Shown here piece after piece: positions 1 through 12,809 of a DNA stretch of 64,000 nt; the first letter of the stretch is position 1; each line of letters opens with the position of its first letter. The notes beneath the pieces are model-generated. The model saw nothing but the letters and a program-made list of their open reading frames with translations. It searched no databases and had not been told where the DNA came from. The position numbers were made by a program, and so were the translations under genes. Source of the DNA: Podaxis mareebaensis (Eukaryota > Basidiomycota > Agaricomycetes > Agaricales > Agaricaceae); contig JAEUWP010000174.1 in assembly GCA_018524725.1 (NCBI GenBank), forward strand, positions 1 to 64,000. The letters are read 5' to 3'.

Positions 1-963
1 TGAATGGATTTGAAATGATCTGGAATTCGATATTTTCAGATCAACTCAGAAATTTTTCGTGGGGACTTTTGACTGGGGGTAAACACCCTACCAATGGGAG
101 TTCGAGCCACTACATTTCAGCCACATCACCATTTCATTCTTGTCAAACCTCGTCCTGTTGTTCACTTTACCTTCGCTTACATAGAGCTCCCACACAGAAG
201 TTGGACGATACCCCGGAAGGTTCCGTTATCATGGGTTCCATGCCGTCACCTATATCGATGCCGCCCTTCTAGCTGTTCACTCCATTCAAAATGCGTAATT
301 AATGAAACCCCATGGGTAGACGCTTCTTGGTGGCTCATTTCTTACAGTCGCTTAAGGAGCCTTATTCGCGCCGCTCGCGTGACAAGCTGGCAGCTTATGC
401 CTTCCGAAGGCAGTATTCTTGGCTGCTGCCGCGGGGCATGTCAGCCTCGAGTATTGAATGGGGATTAACCTCCGCTCACGTTTTGTCGCGATGGCCGTAC
501 CCTGGAACGTTGAACGTTTTTTGCCCATGGCTAGACTGGCGCTAGCATACGAAGCTATTAGACTTGAGATGTATCATGTGGATCTATCACAGCACCCTGC
601 GTACTTAATGCGTCCTAAGGGTTATCGCTTGGGTTCCTACTGGTCCATCCGTGAAACCCGTTTATCGATAGTGGTCCCTTACTCACTAACAAGTGATTGA
701 ACATCTGCCAACATGATGAAGTACCCACCTGCTACGTTTCGTGAGAGTTCCATGCTTTCTGGACTCAGATTTCAACCCTCGCCGTTGACCAAGCTTTCAG
801 GGTCAGTTATCTCTACCCAATAGCGGCCAAAGATAAATGCCGCTACAACATCGTCCCAGATCCCTGCACTTTCGATGGGCTTTTAATAAAGATCTATTAC
901 GTGAGGATGAGAACAGTATTTCCATTCCCGGTGTTGGTGAACCTGGGATAAAGAGTCGCATAG
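1..963. other. No recognised gene
   Basis: Short overlapping reading frames occur in 94-700, but none shows a recognisable domain, a good intron chain or similarity to another part of the window. It may hold a decayed gene or the end of an upstream gene. I cannot support a feature here. Confidence 0.5.
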
Positions 964-970
964 TATATAA
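964..970 (+). promoter_or_regulatory. TATA-like box of the F-box gene
   Basis: TATATAA lies about 67 nt upstream of the ATG at 1037. It overlaps the first in-frame ATG (971), which argues that 971 is upstream of the transcription start and that 1037 is the real start. Inferred from position only. Confidence 0.4.
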
Positions 971-1036
971 ATGTCTTTGATACGCATCCTATTTATCCCT
1001 CTCTTGACTTTTGCCCCTCTGTGGGATCATCCACCT

Positions 1037-2746
1037 ATGTTCAGGATGGCGGAGGATGTCAGACACGCCGAGCCCGGGTCGAATATTACCTCCCTTCCCC
1101 TTGATATCCTTATCTCTCTGATGGATTACTTACATCCCCTCGACTTGGTGGCCCTCCGAAAGGTGCACTGCCTTCCACTGCTTTCTCGGACCATCTTCCT
1201 CACGTTCCGCACACTTTACTGCTTTCTAGACTTGCCGCGCCCTCTATGCCGCCAGCCAACAGCGGATAGTATGGATCAAAGCACTCTCAGATGTCTGTTT
1301 CGCCAACGACATCTTCCTCCCTACGTTCCAATTCGACCAAATGACCACTGAAGACTTGATACGAGCCGCAACTACGCCTTCAAGATGGCTGACTTCGGTG
1401 CGGAGACGATATCGTCAACAAGCGAAGAAGCACGCGAGTGACGAAATGCCGCTTAAACCTCCGGTTGTGAACCCGAGTCCGATTGGCCTCAAGTTATCCC
1501 CGAACGATGAAGTGCAAGGCGTGTTCCTCGTACCTGGGGGACGGTTTGCATTTATCCTGACGTTGCACTCTTTGCAGCTGTGGGATCTGGGGCTGGTGAA
1601 GGGTGCTGCGGACGGCAGTGTGGATGCGGATCTTGCAACGGGAGAATTGTTGGCTTCGGTCAGGATGAATCAGCAGTATAATATCACGTTCTCGATTCAG
1701 CCTACGAAGGATGGTGTGGGATTGCGTGTGGTGGTACCTTCTTATCCGATGGACACTGCTGCGTGAGTTTTTCTTCTAAAGTCTCCCATCATTGGGATCT
1801 GTTAACTGGGTCGTGACTCTGAAAGAAATAGACGCAAACAGATCGCAGTGTATGAAACCTTCCCATTGGAAGATCAACCTACGTTGAATGAGATTGCGTT
1901 GCTTGGAGTTGACTCAACTGCAGCAACGTTTGCACCCCGCCTTGCTGGCGATCGAGTGGTATTCCTCGATGGGAATATCATTAAGGTGTGGGACTTCGTT
2001 AATGATCTATGGGCGGAGTGGGATACACAGAAGGACTTCCTTAACGTAAGCCTGCCATTCATATAGTTGGCTATATAATATCCTTCAGGAGACTGACGTA
2101 TCATGTTTATGATTGACAGAACATCTTCGTGACATCAGATGCGATTCTCTTGCTGAATCATGCAGAGACAATTGTATGGAGGATTCCCGAACTCAAGCCC
2201 CTCGATCAGGACCCGACCCCCACAACTAACGATAACATCTTTCTGTTCCCGTCTCTACTTGGGAGAGGAAATATGAAGATGGCACATTGGGGAGCTTTGA
2301 ATGATTGGTATTGGAACAAACGAGACCCCTTCCTCGATGTATTCTCCAAGACTAGCCCTGGTGGAAAGGCCTTCACCATGACACGATACAAGCTCACTTC
2401 GTCAGCGCCACAGTCAATACCTGTCACGCAATCTAGCAAACCATCTGGCCCTTCCCTGACATTCCATCAAGCACTGGCATTTGACCTAGACATCAGCAAC
2501 CCGACACTACAGTATCGATATTGCGAAGGCGACCTTGTGGCATGTTCCATTTCAAAGGACGTAGTGCTAGGATACGTATCCATCTCAGGCAAGGATCCGG
2601 GGAGTTTCGCGCACGTGAAGATGAAGCTGGAGCATGAAATGAACGGTATCCTGGACTATTCAGTATGTCCTTTGGCTGGGAGGATTTGCTACGTGACGGA
2701 CGAGAATGAAATTGAGGTTGCTGATCTATTCAGTGGTATATACTAA
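1037..2746 (+). CDS. F-box protein, about 499 aa, four exons
   Basis: Probable substrate-recognition subunit of an SCF ubiquitin ligase. The N-terminus has an F-box (residues about 15-50: SLPLDILISLMDYLHPLDLVAL, then TCRALY after the first intron), followed by a long region with spaced W-D and hydrophobic strands that may form a beta-propeller. Exons read as 1037-1162, 1230-1762, 1832-2045 and 2120-2746, with introns of 67-74 nt. The spliced length is a multiple of three and each junction keeps the frame. An in-frame ATG at 971 would add a hydrophobic leader but overlaps the TATA-like box, so 1037 is preferred. The substrate is unknown. Distantly related in layout to the F-box gene at 44665-46469. 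Confidence 0.8.
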
Positions 2747-3616
2747 ACATGGCCTATCTGGGGTGCGATGGTCATGGACCCATGTATTATTATCTGTATC
2801 GCTTTCGCCCGTGTAACCAAGTAAACGACTGTAACGCTAGTCAGATCATCCGTCGATCATCGTGTGAAATTGCCATGAGATATGGAACAAAATAATATAT
2901 AGGAGTCTGAAGCATACGTGTTTGGTGAGTAGAGTAATGGATAGGGGTTGATCAGATTAACATTCAGCAAAGGCACGACCAAGTGCTATGGAATCTTATG
3001 GAATCCCCCCGCTCCGATCATGAGGTCTGAGCACTAAGCCTCCGTGCCATGGTCCGACGATGGTGTAATCAGCACTAAGCAAACATCTGGAACACACTTG
3101 ATCCAAATGACGACGAATGACATATCATTCAATGTAATTGGGAATGATCAGCACAGCAGGTGATTCCCCTGCGCCCGACAGAGACCGGAGTTGGGTTGTA
3201 TTCTCTATGTCTAGGGTGTGTAGAGTGGATTACAACATCGCTCGGGGTCCGTTTCGAGACCTGCCCGGGGTGGTCCATTCCGTCCGTAGCTCGGTCGAGC
3301 CGAACATGTGCACAGTATCGGCTTGGTTGTCTCCCTTGTGAAATTGCCGTACGAACGAGGGTCGGTATTCTGGGGGAGAGGAAAGGTGAACTTATTGTCT
3401 CCGAGTTCGAAGTGGCCTTTCAGAGGCTTCTGAGGCTTGGGATACTATATGGTGGCCAACGAAAACAGCCCAGGATCAACGTAGGATCACACAGTGGATA
3501 GATCTAATATTAAGACACTCTATTGAGTTTATCCAGAAAAGGCAAGCACGTGTATGCCTAGACGCCTCGAAAAATCACATGCAGAACGGACAAAGCCGCC
3601 GTATCTTAGAGTTCGG
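2747..3616. other. Intergenic, no gene seen
   Basis: The 3' flank of the F-box gene and the 5' flank of the perilipin-like gene. Short frames at 3138-3501 show no domain and no intron structure. Confidence 0.5.
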
Positions 3617-3624
3617 TATAAATA
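3617..3624 (+). promoter_or_regulatory. TATA box of the perilipin-like gene
   Basis: TATAAATA is placed about 50 nt before the ATG at 3675, the usual spacing for a fungal TATA promoter with a short leader. Confidence 0.5.
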
Positions 3625-3674
3625 TACAACAAGGCGCAGTGTTATCGCCAGCTCTTTGTGCCCTCTCTACCACC

Positions 3675-4965
3675 ATGTCTACTACAACGACAGAAACCAG
3701 GCCGTCTCCGCCGCACGTCACCGTCTTGTCCCGAGTTGCATCGATTCCTCTGGTCTGGTCATCGCTCGAGACGCTTGATCAAACCTTGTCTTCCAACGCC
3801 TACACTCGTTCGTTATATCCCACCGCCAAGGAGCTATCCTCAGCCGCATACAAGTACACTGAACCCATTCAGATTCGCCTCGCTCCCCTGATCGCTCGTG
3901 CTGACAACTATGCCAACAAGGCCGTTGACGTAGTTGAGGCTCGCTATCCGTACCCATTCAAAGCCAAGCCAGAGGAGGTAACGGAATACGTCCGCGAACG
4001 CCGTCAGAGCGCGACGGAGTTGATCCATCATTCCATCGACGAGAAGGTCAAGAGCCCCGCGTTTCATGTGGCGAATGAGATCGACCATGTTTGTCTTCAT
4101 TTTTTTAATGCTATGCATTTTCATTATCTGACCCCAAAACATCCAGCGATTTGCACCGATTGTCGATTTCCTCGAAGTTGCAGTCAACCGGATCATGAAC
4201 CCCAATGAACCAGGTCCTTCCGCTCCCGATGCCAAATATCAATATCAGCGTGCCCTTGCACTCACCCGGAATTTGTACGGCTACTCAAATGAGCAGCTTA
4301 AACAGCTCCAGGAGCATTCAACCCTATTGTACGCTTCTCATTTTGGTCGAAATTGATGGTTACTGATTGGACCGTCTATTTTTAGGCACAGTGCCATTCA
4401 GACTGCTCAATCTATTTCTGCCCATGCCACTTCCTCGCTGGCCAGCGCACAGGCCCATGTTCAGCAACGTTCGGACAGTCTGCTTGCGGATCTTCAAAAA
4501 CTCCAGGCGTCCACCGCTGCCCTCGCCTCCTCTCTACAGTCCACCGCTACTAGGGCTGTCCAGTCTCGCATCCCTCCCCACATTCAACAAGCCTTCCTTG
4601 ATCTCTCGCACACTCTTTCAACTACTGTTTCGGATTTCTCGGCCACCATTACTGCAAAGGATATCCCCTTGCAGGAGAAGGTTGGAAAGATTGCGGCCGA
4701 GGTTCGCGAGCGTATCTTTCCTGTGTTGGGCAGCGTTACCAAGGCAGTTGGTGACGCTCTTCACCTTAATTCTGGACCTTCCACTCCTTCCAGTCCTTCG
4801 GCAGCCGGTGAAGCCGAATACCCGACCAATGATGAGCAGTCTGATGCCAGGCCCACAGAACCAGAGGGCAAGCAGTCGTATGTAAAGGCCTCCGAACAAG
4901 AAGACAAGCCAGAAAGCCCAGACGGCCAGCCCACCAAGAGCGGTGGAGTTGTACACTCCGATTAA
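3675..4965 (+). CDS. Perilipin-like lipid-droplet protein (MPL1/CAP20 family), about 391 aa
   Basis: Three exons (3675-4088, 4147-4328, 4386-4965) splice in frame. The N-terminal half (residues 10-140) has the features of fungal perilipins such as Metarhizium MPL1 and Colletotrichum CAP20: VLSRVASIPLVWSSLE, then a run of alternating hydrophobic/charged segments (EPIQIRLAPLIARADNYANK, VEARYPYPFK). The middle is amphipathic helix (repeated A/Q/S-rich heptads, residues 200-290), suited to coating the lipid-droplet surface. The C-terminus (last about 70 aa) is low-complexity and rich in P, E, S and K. The likely role is to protect triacylglycerol stores from lipase. An ATG at 3579 would add an implausible leader crossing the TATA box, so 3675 is chosen. 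Confidence 0.75.
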
Positions 4966-5825
4966 GCGTTGGGGCTTTGGCATGTAACTTGGTTCTAGCG
5001 ATGCCTGCTCCAATCGACCGCTGATTTTTCTCTTAAACTCATATCTAAGATTCACGTCTCTCTACCCACTTGGATGTTTTGACTCTAGACGTTCGTATTC
5101 GAGTACTTCTATGCTGTTTTCCTATAGACGCTGAGGAAATGCCACATTATGTCACTATCTCAGCTTTCTCTTCCGCACATAATTTCACTCGTGGTGTTCT
5201 GTTTATGAAGTTCGTGTCCCCGCATTCGCACCATTACTCCAGCGCCCCGCTGCTGCAACTGTCACACCAGATTGTGTACTTATAGCTGAACGCCAATTCC
5301 CCTTGCTTATCCCACAGATCGCGTCTCCCTCAATGTTTAATTTCAACCTCGATGTCTTGATTTGGGTCATCAGGGACCTAACATCCGATAACGATGCTTC
5401 CTCACACTTTTGACTTGAATGTCTCGCGGAGAAGTAATATGAAATGTTGTTTTCGGGGCCGCAGAATGGCATATAACAGAGCTTATAGCGATATGATGTA
5501 GCTCTAAGATACTTCGGTCATCGGAATCGTCGGTCCGAGTGTCGAATGTGGTGAAAAGGAGGGAATGGCGGATTGGTTGAACATATATACGCGTTAGGGC
5601 GACTGGTAATCATACAATGCAAGGGATACAACATAAACCTCGGACGGATTCGACCAATCTAGCTTATCTGGAACACCATCTGAGAACCCAGTGGATCGAT
5701 TGCCTAGAGCTGAACAAAGAGGCCAGTCAAGGGTACGAACGAAAACATGTGAATTACTCACCAGAATTCAAGGCCCTGAATTCTGTCCCATCCCATAGAA
5801 TGAGACAACGTCAGAGGTTGCACTA
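4966..5825. other. Intergenic, no gene seen
   Basis: The perilipin 3' flank and the outer flank of block A. There is no convincing reading frame on either strand. Confidence 0.5.
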
Positions 5826-6683
5826 GACAATATGAGCGATAGGAGCAGAAATTGAGTTCGTATCGCTCACAAGTTCAGGTTTCTCTTCTCTCCAGTTCCA
5901 GATCATTAGGTCAGTAATGGTGCCGCCTTCACTGCCTTCAGGGTTCCGGATAACCTTCAGGCCAAAATGATCTTGACAGATCTTCACTGAGAATGGATTC
6001 CAGCATACGAGGGGAAAGAAGCCGGTGCTAGAGTCATCAAAGTGATGGCGAATGATGGGTCGACGGGCTAGCGGATGGTTGCTGCGAGTGCGGAGGGACC
6101 ACATGTGGATATCAAGATATGTCGATGGTTGGCTTTGTAGCCAAAACCAGGAGATCATGCGACATGTCGGAGGTGAAGTCTTGAATGGATATATCTGGTT
6201 TGATTAGCGTCTCTGTTACCTCTCCGACGCGACACGATGCCGAGGGTAAGTTGGGGACGTGGATCACGCCCTCCGAGTTCGTTTGCGCCAGGATATCCCC
6301 AGTCATTTCCCACAAATAGCCACCACTTATTTGAGGAAGAGCCCAAGTTGCAGACAATTCAAGGTGATCCCAGGCAGACTGGTATTTTCTCAGGGGGTCG
6401 AGCGTTGTGCATATGGCCGGTCGCAATTTTCGTTTCCATCATACCAGCGATTTCAAGCTCCATGATGTATTGCATTTCTTCTTGAATTTCAGGAACTTAA
6501 GCTTCTTGCATACCCGAAAGGGGAGTGAGCACTAATATGTTGCACATGGGAGTCCATTGAGCGAAAGCCAACAATGCACTGTTTTTGTATCTCAAGACTA
6601 GAGATCAAGTTGGCGCAGTATTCAGACGATTGTCTCATTTGAAAGCAATAGGGGGAGTAATATGTGTCCGTATTTTCTGGCAT
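5826..6683 (-). pseudogene. Truncated F-box pseudogene, block A copy of the gene at 44665-46469
   Basis: Read on the minus strand, it aligns with exons 1-2 and the start of intron 2 of the intact gene at 44665-46469. It starts with MPENTD (MPENTN in the gene) and shares QSAWDHLELS, YLWEMTGDILAQT and GGTITDLMIWNW. It is disrupted. The CGA of VRILRQ is TGA here, CTCCAG is CTCTAG, and a few bases are lost near 6130-6145 (between KPTIDI and YLDIHM), causing a frameshift. Homology stops inside intron 2 near 5826, so the C-terminal half is missing. It is the outer end of block A, as the intact gene is the outer end of block C. Confidence 0.85.
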
Positions 6684-7499
6684 CGCGTTAAGCGGATGTG
6701 AGAAGCTTATCGCACACAGACCGCGGCTCTTGTCAACAACCGCTGATCTCGGTGATCCTCCTGATGCCTACGATTAAATCATATAACACAAACGTGCAAA
6801 AATGATGATGAATATGATATGCAATGAAGTGCAAGTGTCGTTGTTGCTGCTATCACCGAGTCACAATCTTTTGTGTAGGATAGAAAGTATCTATTTGAAT
6901 TTTTTTAAATTTCCTCTATATTTTGATTTCGCTTACCGCTTGTTCTGGTAAGTAGGGGTTTTCCTTCCCTTTTATTTGGTATTTTATATATAATCTCTGG
7001 CAGCATTATATTGATTATCAGTAGAGTACTTGTAATCTGGAAAACCACCGCTCAATCTACCTAGTTCAACTCTCTCATCTGGCCCTTCCCCTCTCAAACT
7101 CGCCGACCTCCATACACAGTGGCCGAGATGACGTGCACAACATATCGTTCATGAACTATCACTAGTGCAGCTCCTACTGGTCAGAATCTTGCTAAGAATC
7201 TTCGTCTCCTTGGTTTTGGAACTGTAGCGTAGATATCCTTTGTGGAACCGTTGTCCCTATAAGCTTTGCGTTTGCACGGCAGAGATTGAGAATCAAACGA
7301 GATCCCTGATAAAGTTGAATTCTATGAAATCCCTTCCTCACGGACAGCGCCAAAAATGTACTTACAAAGATTTGATACACCACAACGATCCACCTGATTT
7401 ATACATTAATGGTTGCGGAAGGGTGCAATGATTACTGGACTTACGCATTCCAGGTTAAACTCTTAAAGAACCCAACTATTGGTAGTTGTTCCTCAAAAA

Positions 7500-9124
7500 T
7501 TGACCTGAACCCCGCGATGTTGAGGACTATGACAAATGTACAACAGCATTAGCAGTAGCAGGCTGACAAATGTAGATGTTTCAGATCTCACCAAAGATCC
7601 TGGAATGAACAGTGAGGTTTGAGGCGAGATTTAAAATGAATCACGACACCCACGGAATGAACATCAGCATGCCATCACGATAAAATACATATAAGACTGG
7701 GGTGAGGGATCTAGTTGTTGTAGTTGACCAGGTGATGGATCCTCCGTCCACAGGCTTTATGGTTTCAAAAAATTTGAGTGACATGAGAGTGAACTCGACG
7801 GCTGACAGTTTGTGTCAGATTCAACGCTGAGGCATTGGCCTGTGAAGCCTTACTTGTGGTCGCTAATCGTATAATCCTGAAGTTCTCATCAGAAGATGGC
7901 GTGATAGGGCGCTGAAGTGGACCACTAACCAGCACAATGGTTTTATTGCTCTCATTAATGACCCCAAAGAAGGCGGGGGAGAGACATCATATAAACATCC
8001 TCTCACCAGAGGACCTAGGGTTATCAAGGAAGCATGAGCACGAAGCGCACCAAGAAATACCGTAGACATAAAAGCTGTGCTCTTTGATAGTATGTCAATG
8101 TACGGTGTGCATAAAGTGATTTGAAACATTACCAGAAGTTCAACTAAAGTGACAAATATATGTCAAGTCATGTCATAGCTTGAGCGACTGAAGTTCCTTA
8201 CAAACAATCAATATATAGAGTAGAGCGGTCACTGATTGCCAGGAGATTATCATGCCAATTCACTGAAAGCCTTGGGAGGACAAATCACCTATTCGCTGCC
8301 TCCGATATAGTGCCTGAAGCCTCAAGACCAGGAGTCCCTTCACGAGGATAGTGTATCCAATACAAGAAGCACTAGCAGGCCGTGATTAATGGCGAAAACT
8401 GTCGAGCGTCACCTTAACACTCACCGGCCAAACAACCAAGTCGATGTGAGGCACCTGATTGGGGGGTTTCAGCATTCATGATCGGAAAGAATTGGCACCA
8501 GAGCACACCCCTGATACAGACGTCAATTCTGGGACCTAACAAGTAAACCTATTACTCACAGCACGTGTAGGTTCTGTAGCTGCAATGCCTGAAGTCAAAG
8601 TATTAGTACAGAACACTTAAAGTTCATGGCCATCATTAACAAATTGAGCTTACTGTACAGCGTTCCACTATAAGTTGGTGATGGCTGTTGTTGAGCAAAC
8701 TCCTTGTGAGAGAGCGAAAACTAGGAATACTTACGTGACATAGAACAAGCCACAGACCTTCAGGAGAGTGTAAATAATAGTGGCAAAAGACCGCCGCGTG
8801 TTGGGTATCCTGTCTATCATGAGCATCCTCAACAGTGCGATCCCAACAAATTTCGGCTCACTTGTACATATCTTCTTGGACCTGAGAATAGTAATAAGCC
8901 GTAATAGATCAAGATCATCGAGGTCACACCCACTTCCTTAGAGAGAAGGAGCAACGAGTCATACACAAAGAGTGTTGTAGCGACAACTAGTAGATTGAGA
9001 AGTATCAGTGGAAAGGAAATCAAAAAAGGATGATATAGGATGATATCTCACCAAAGGACATTATACAAATATTCTGTGACTCAACGATTTTTTTGAACAG
9101 AGCAGGAGACATCGCAATAGGCAT
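7500..9124 (-). pseudogene. DUF6533-type multi-pass membrane protein, block A copy (probably decayed)
   Basis: Start ATG at 9124-9122. Exon 1 ends at IMSFG. An intron of about 60 nt is followed by the first membrane segment VVATTLFVYDSLLLLSKE, whose YD-LL-L--E pattern is the hallmark of DUF6533. Later minus-strand pieces read RRSFATIIYTLLKVC, LVLRLQALYRRQR (family R-x-x-ALY) and YRDGMLMFIP (family RDG). Many small introns are needed to connect the pieces and I could not build one uninterrupted model, so it may be a decaying gene. DUF6533 proteins are 7-TM-like fungal proteins of unknown function. Confidence 0.5.
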
Positions 9125-11744
9125 GGCTGGGGGTAAAGGACAAAGTGAGCCTTGTAGACCATATATATATGTTTGTCAATGTGAAACGCAAGTAGCAATT
9201 CAATCACAAAAAAACCAAGTACCTGCAAAGATAACGGACCGTCAGCCTCCTTCTGTAGACCTTGATACGAGAAACCTCCGTGCACCATGGACTTATTTCA
9301 AGAGTATCTCCCCGAGTAAACGCGTAGATATCTCAATACAGAACCACGCATTGTATGGTGACAATCTTCTGGGTACTCTCTGGCAGTAGAGAGACTGACG
9401 CTCATCCGTCATTATGGATAGTTGATAGCAAGGCGAGGCGACCAAGAGGACCGTTCGGCTGATATGTGGCGCAGTGGGTATTATTCCGAGACACTCGGGA
9501 GAAATAAAAGACTCATGGCTTATGACAATACCGTGTATTTTCCTGTATGAAGTGTCAGAAGCCGATGGTCAACCGCTTGTCAGCGTTCACTGATCCGCTT
9601 ACATATCTCAGCTGCGGCTGACAATTGCGCAAATCAACGCCGCCCGAGGGACGTTACATTTCAGCAGGTTCTTATGAGCATCGACCAACGTTTGAGCTAC
9701 AGTTCCTCACTAGAAAGGAAGGAAGTGCCATTGCTGGACACTAGAAAAAAAAACTCCCTGATGAATACTGATATAGGTCAATAATGATATCAAGCTCGGC
9801 AACAACAGCAGTACAAAAATGAAATGCGTTATGAGACTTTGGTGTCAGTCGGAAGCCGTTCATAAGGCCCCAGCATACTGCAAGCTTTTTTTAGCGTCTC
9901 TCCCGCCAACGGTAAGAGTTGATTCAGACCCGCCCCATTTGGCAACCACCTCAGCCGCAAGTTGTTTCGCCCCTTCCGCCCGTGCGTGTGCCTCCTAGCG
10001 ACGAGCCATCGCCTTCCCCACCTTTCGAGTGATGTGAAAGGATCAGCGTGGTTCATTACCATGTCATAGATGAGATAATATTTCCAGATCGTCTTGCACA
10101 GCTTTGTATCTATGCTCAAGGGGCAAATAAACACATTCGTTGTGCATAGAATGACAATCGGGGATAAAGGGGGCATGTCGAAAACTCGTTGTAGCTGTTA
10201 TCGTCTGAATTGAAACCAGTCCAGGCTGTTGAGACACTCGGCCCGCTTCCCTATCAGCCCCTTTCATTTATCGCACTCTTGTGTCCAAAGGCCCCTTGTT
10301 CACATGCTCTGGATTCACTAGAGAGATGAAGTTGTTTGGAGGGCTCCGATGACAGCCCCTCGACATCATTAGTAAGAAAGCATATCTCATCGGCGGTTTT
10401 GGTGGAATGAAGAACCCATGATTGATAAATGGTCCATCTCGGGAGGAAGAAGTAACAGGATTCACGCACATATACAAAACCTCGCAGTACGGAAACCTTA
10501 ATTACACCGGCAGTCTAGCTAGACTAGTAGGAGCTTCCAAGGCTTCAACAACGTACAATTCTGTACTAGAAATTTTGGCCGTGCAGGGTTCGAGTTTTTC
10601 TTCAAAAGTTGAATAATTTGAACAGGCCACAGATTTTCCTCCCTTCAAATCATGCGTTCTAAGGATATCCAAAATGCTGCGGAAAGATGTTATCCATAAT
10701 CATGAAACGAATTTCGCTCCTGCACGGTAATCTCACGCGGCACAGGCCACAGAATTGCGAAACAAACACATATAGGTTGTCCTTGGCGTGCTCATGATAG
10801 TTTTTGAGCGTTCAAATATACCAAGGAGGAAGTTGTGTGAGTCAGGGCGTCATATGCGTTTGAATGGCGGACATATAGTAGCGCGAGCAATAAAAGGAGC
10901 CAGAATTGTCTAGAAGCCCTGGTTCGGAAAGGATGTACCTGGCGGTGAAGGAGAGGTAATCAGCCGGGTGGGGCAAGAAAGGTTCTTACGCGGAGGGCAT
11001 GAAGGGCTATGGCATGTAGTCTTTGAATTTGTCGTGTTTTGCAATTTTATTAGCAGTTTACGACGCTGTGCCACATGAGTCCTATTTCGTCAACCTGGAC
11101 CATTCGGAGCAGAATAGTTGAACATTCGCCTACTGAAAGAGGTATACCTCGCAGTAAAACCCTCTATCAACCACCTCTTCTTCGCAACTCACTTCGGCAA
11201 GTCAATCCTAATATCTGTCCATGGCTCGTGCGTTCCTCTCCATTCAAGGTCCTGCCAGAGTCTTATCATTGTAATCCCTGTGCCCTGGCGTCCCGGGCAT
11301 ATCTATTCTTATGAGCAAGACCTTAACCTTGGCTTCCCGCAACTGCTTCAGGTGCTTTAACTGGGGCTCCGAGGAGATATTGGTGCCTGACATGAGGGCT
11401 AGAACAATGTCGCCTAACATGACCACATCGTCGGTTCTTGTTGCTGCAGATGCACGAGACGTTGGCATAGACGCTGTTTTGATGTTAATGTTGTTTCGTT
11501 GTAGACCTTGCGTTGTTCCCGTCGGGTGAGAGGAGCACTAATACCGATGCCATCGCTGCTGCCAATGTAGAAGGCAGAGGGTGATGATAACGATGGTAGT
11601 TACAGCTTCGTTAGGCAATTTTCAGAAACGCCTCTTCCGAAACATCGACTTCGTTCGAGAATCGAGAATCCCAACCCGAGCCTGGCACCCAAGTCTTTGG
11701 CGATAGGACAGCCTCGCGAGACACCCAAGCTATATCAAAGCTAC
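9125..11744. other. Block A interior of unknown content
   Basis: Conserved with B and C but with no recognisable protein. The segment 10690-11050 (minus) corresponds to the ALFRDS-containing frame of block B at 21001-21306, here broken by stops. Ends at the kinase-derived tail. Confidence 0.4.
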
Positions 11745-12420
11745 CAAAACTTGGTTAACTCCGAAAAGCGGAGCGAGCTGGGAGAACAATGTACTTCATC
11801 GAAAATTCCCTCAACCTTGGTCACATCAACCGACACGTCCGTGTCCTTCCCCATAGCTGCTTGAGATATACCATGTTATCTTGAGCCTCGTCAACGGCTT
11901 CCCGTGTTATTCCTTTCGATTCCAGTTCTTCTACAATTTCCCTGCAGGACGGGCGATCCTCGGGCCCTGCTCCCCAACATCAATTTATCAGCTCGCACAT
12001 GTGCTCATCTACTCCTGCTAGGACTTTCGCTGGTTCTGATCCACCTGATAACTGGCTTTCGGATAATCTCCGAAAGATCGACGGGCCTGTACACTGGAAA
12101 GGATCTACTGGTAGAGATGATCAAGTGTCTGAAGTGGATTTTGTATTTCGGAGGTGGAAGGGTTGTCGATGAAAGGGAGACAAATTTCGAGTTGAGCTCT
12201 TGGATCCCAACGTGCGATGAATTTGAGGACACAAGGGGAATACGAAATAACCAGACGCCGCATGCTCTAGCTGCTGGAGTTGGATTTCCGTTAGCCACCC
12301 CTCTTCGCCATAGAACATATCTGGATGCTGGTGACGGATGCTGTGGAAGCCGTGGCGCGGGACAATGCTCACATCTCCAATAGCCTGGGTATCGTCAACA
12401 GATGTGTTCTCGTGAACGTA
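11745..12420 (-). pseudogene. Internally deleted NACHT-kinase pseudogene, block A
   Basis: On the minus strand, the first part (12420-12120) resembles the end of NACHT module 1 of the gene at 28534: DDTQAIGDV, then EEGWLTEIQLQQLEHAASGY, compared with DEDWPTEAQLQQLSQSASGL. It then jumps directly to the C-lobe tail of the kinase (12110-11750), which matches 36250-36600 (SARTCAHLL on the other strand; LVEGIFDEVHC-type end). The region between, including NACHT 2, linker and the kinase active site, is deleted. Several stops are present. It forms the inner end of block A, as the relic at 34797-36613 does in block C. Confidence 0.75.
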
Positions 12421-12809
12421 GTAGGCTCATGATAGAGTTGGCTGTATGATTTCTTTTCGTCTTGCGTTTGTGGGGACTTTAGTCGCGACATTTCATACCA
12501 ACGCCAAACAGACCATGAGTGAGAGCCGAGCCACATCGATACATTAGAGACCATTTGCAAAGGTTGACAGCAAAACTAAGCGACAAACTCGAGATCTGCG
12601 ACTGGCTGGCCAGAGGGGTCTAACACCCACTTAACAGTTTGCAGATCCGCTAGGCGCCGACAGGATAAGGATATATAGATCAAACACATAGGGGTATTCG
12701 AACAAATGAAACAAAAGAACATACGAAAATTGCCAGGTCCCTCAGCCCATTACACCATATCACTACTCCCTAATGATACATCACGCTCCAGACAAGATGA
12801 CATCCAAAT
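12421..12809. other. Intergenic
   Basis: The 3' flank of the aldehyde dehydrogenase gene. Weak minus-strand frames next to the NACHT relic may be more of it (12369-12560), but alignment is not convincing. Confidence 0.4.

Larger units (their letters stand above)
6860..11744 (-). repeat. Block A copy of the about 5.7 kb duplicated segment
   Basis: Homologous along its length to 16905-22740 (same orientation) and to 36614-43145 (inverted). Landmarks include the left-end motif CTTGTTCTGGTAAGT, the DUF6533 gene remnant, the ALFRDS-type unknown segment and the GCTTCGTTAGGCAAT motif near 11610. Relative to B, A is shorter: roughly 600-900 nt present at about 21860-22500 are missing at 11580, and the outermost about 250 nt shared by B and C are absent. 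No terminal inverted repeats, LTRs or transposase were found, so it looks like a segmental duplication and not a self-mobile element. Confidence 0.8.
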
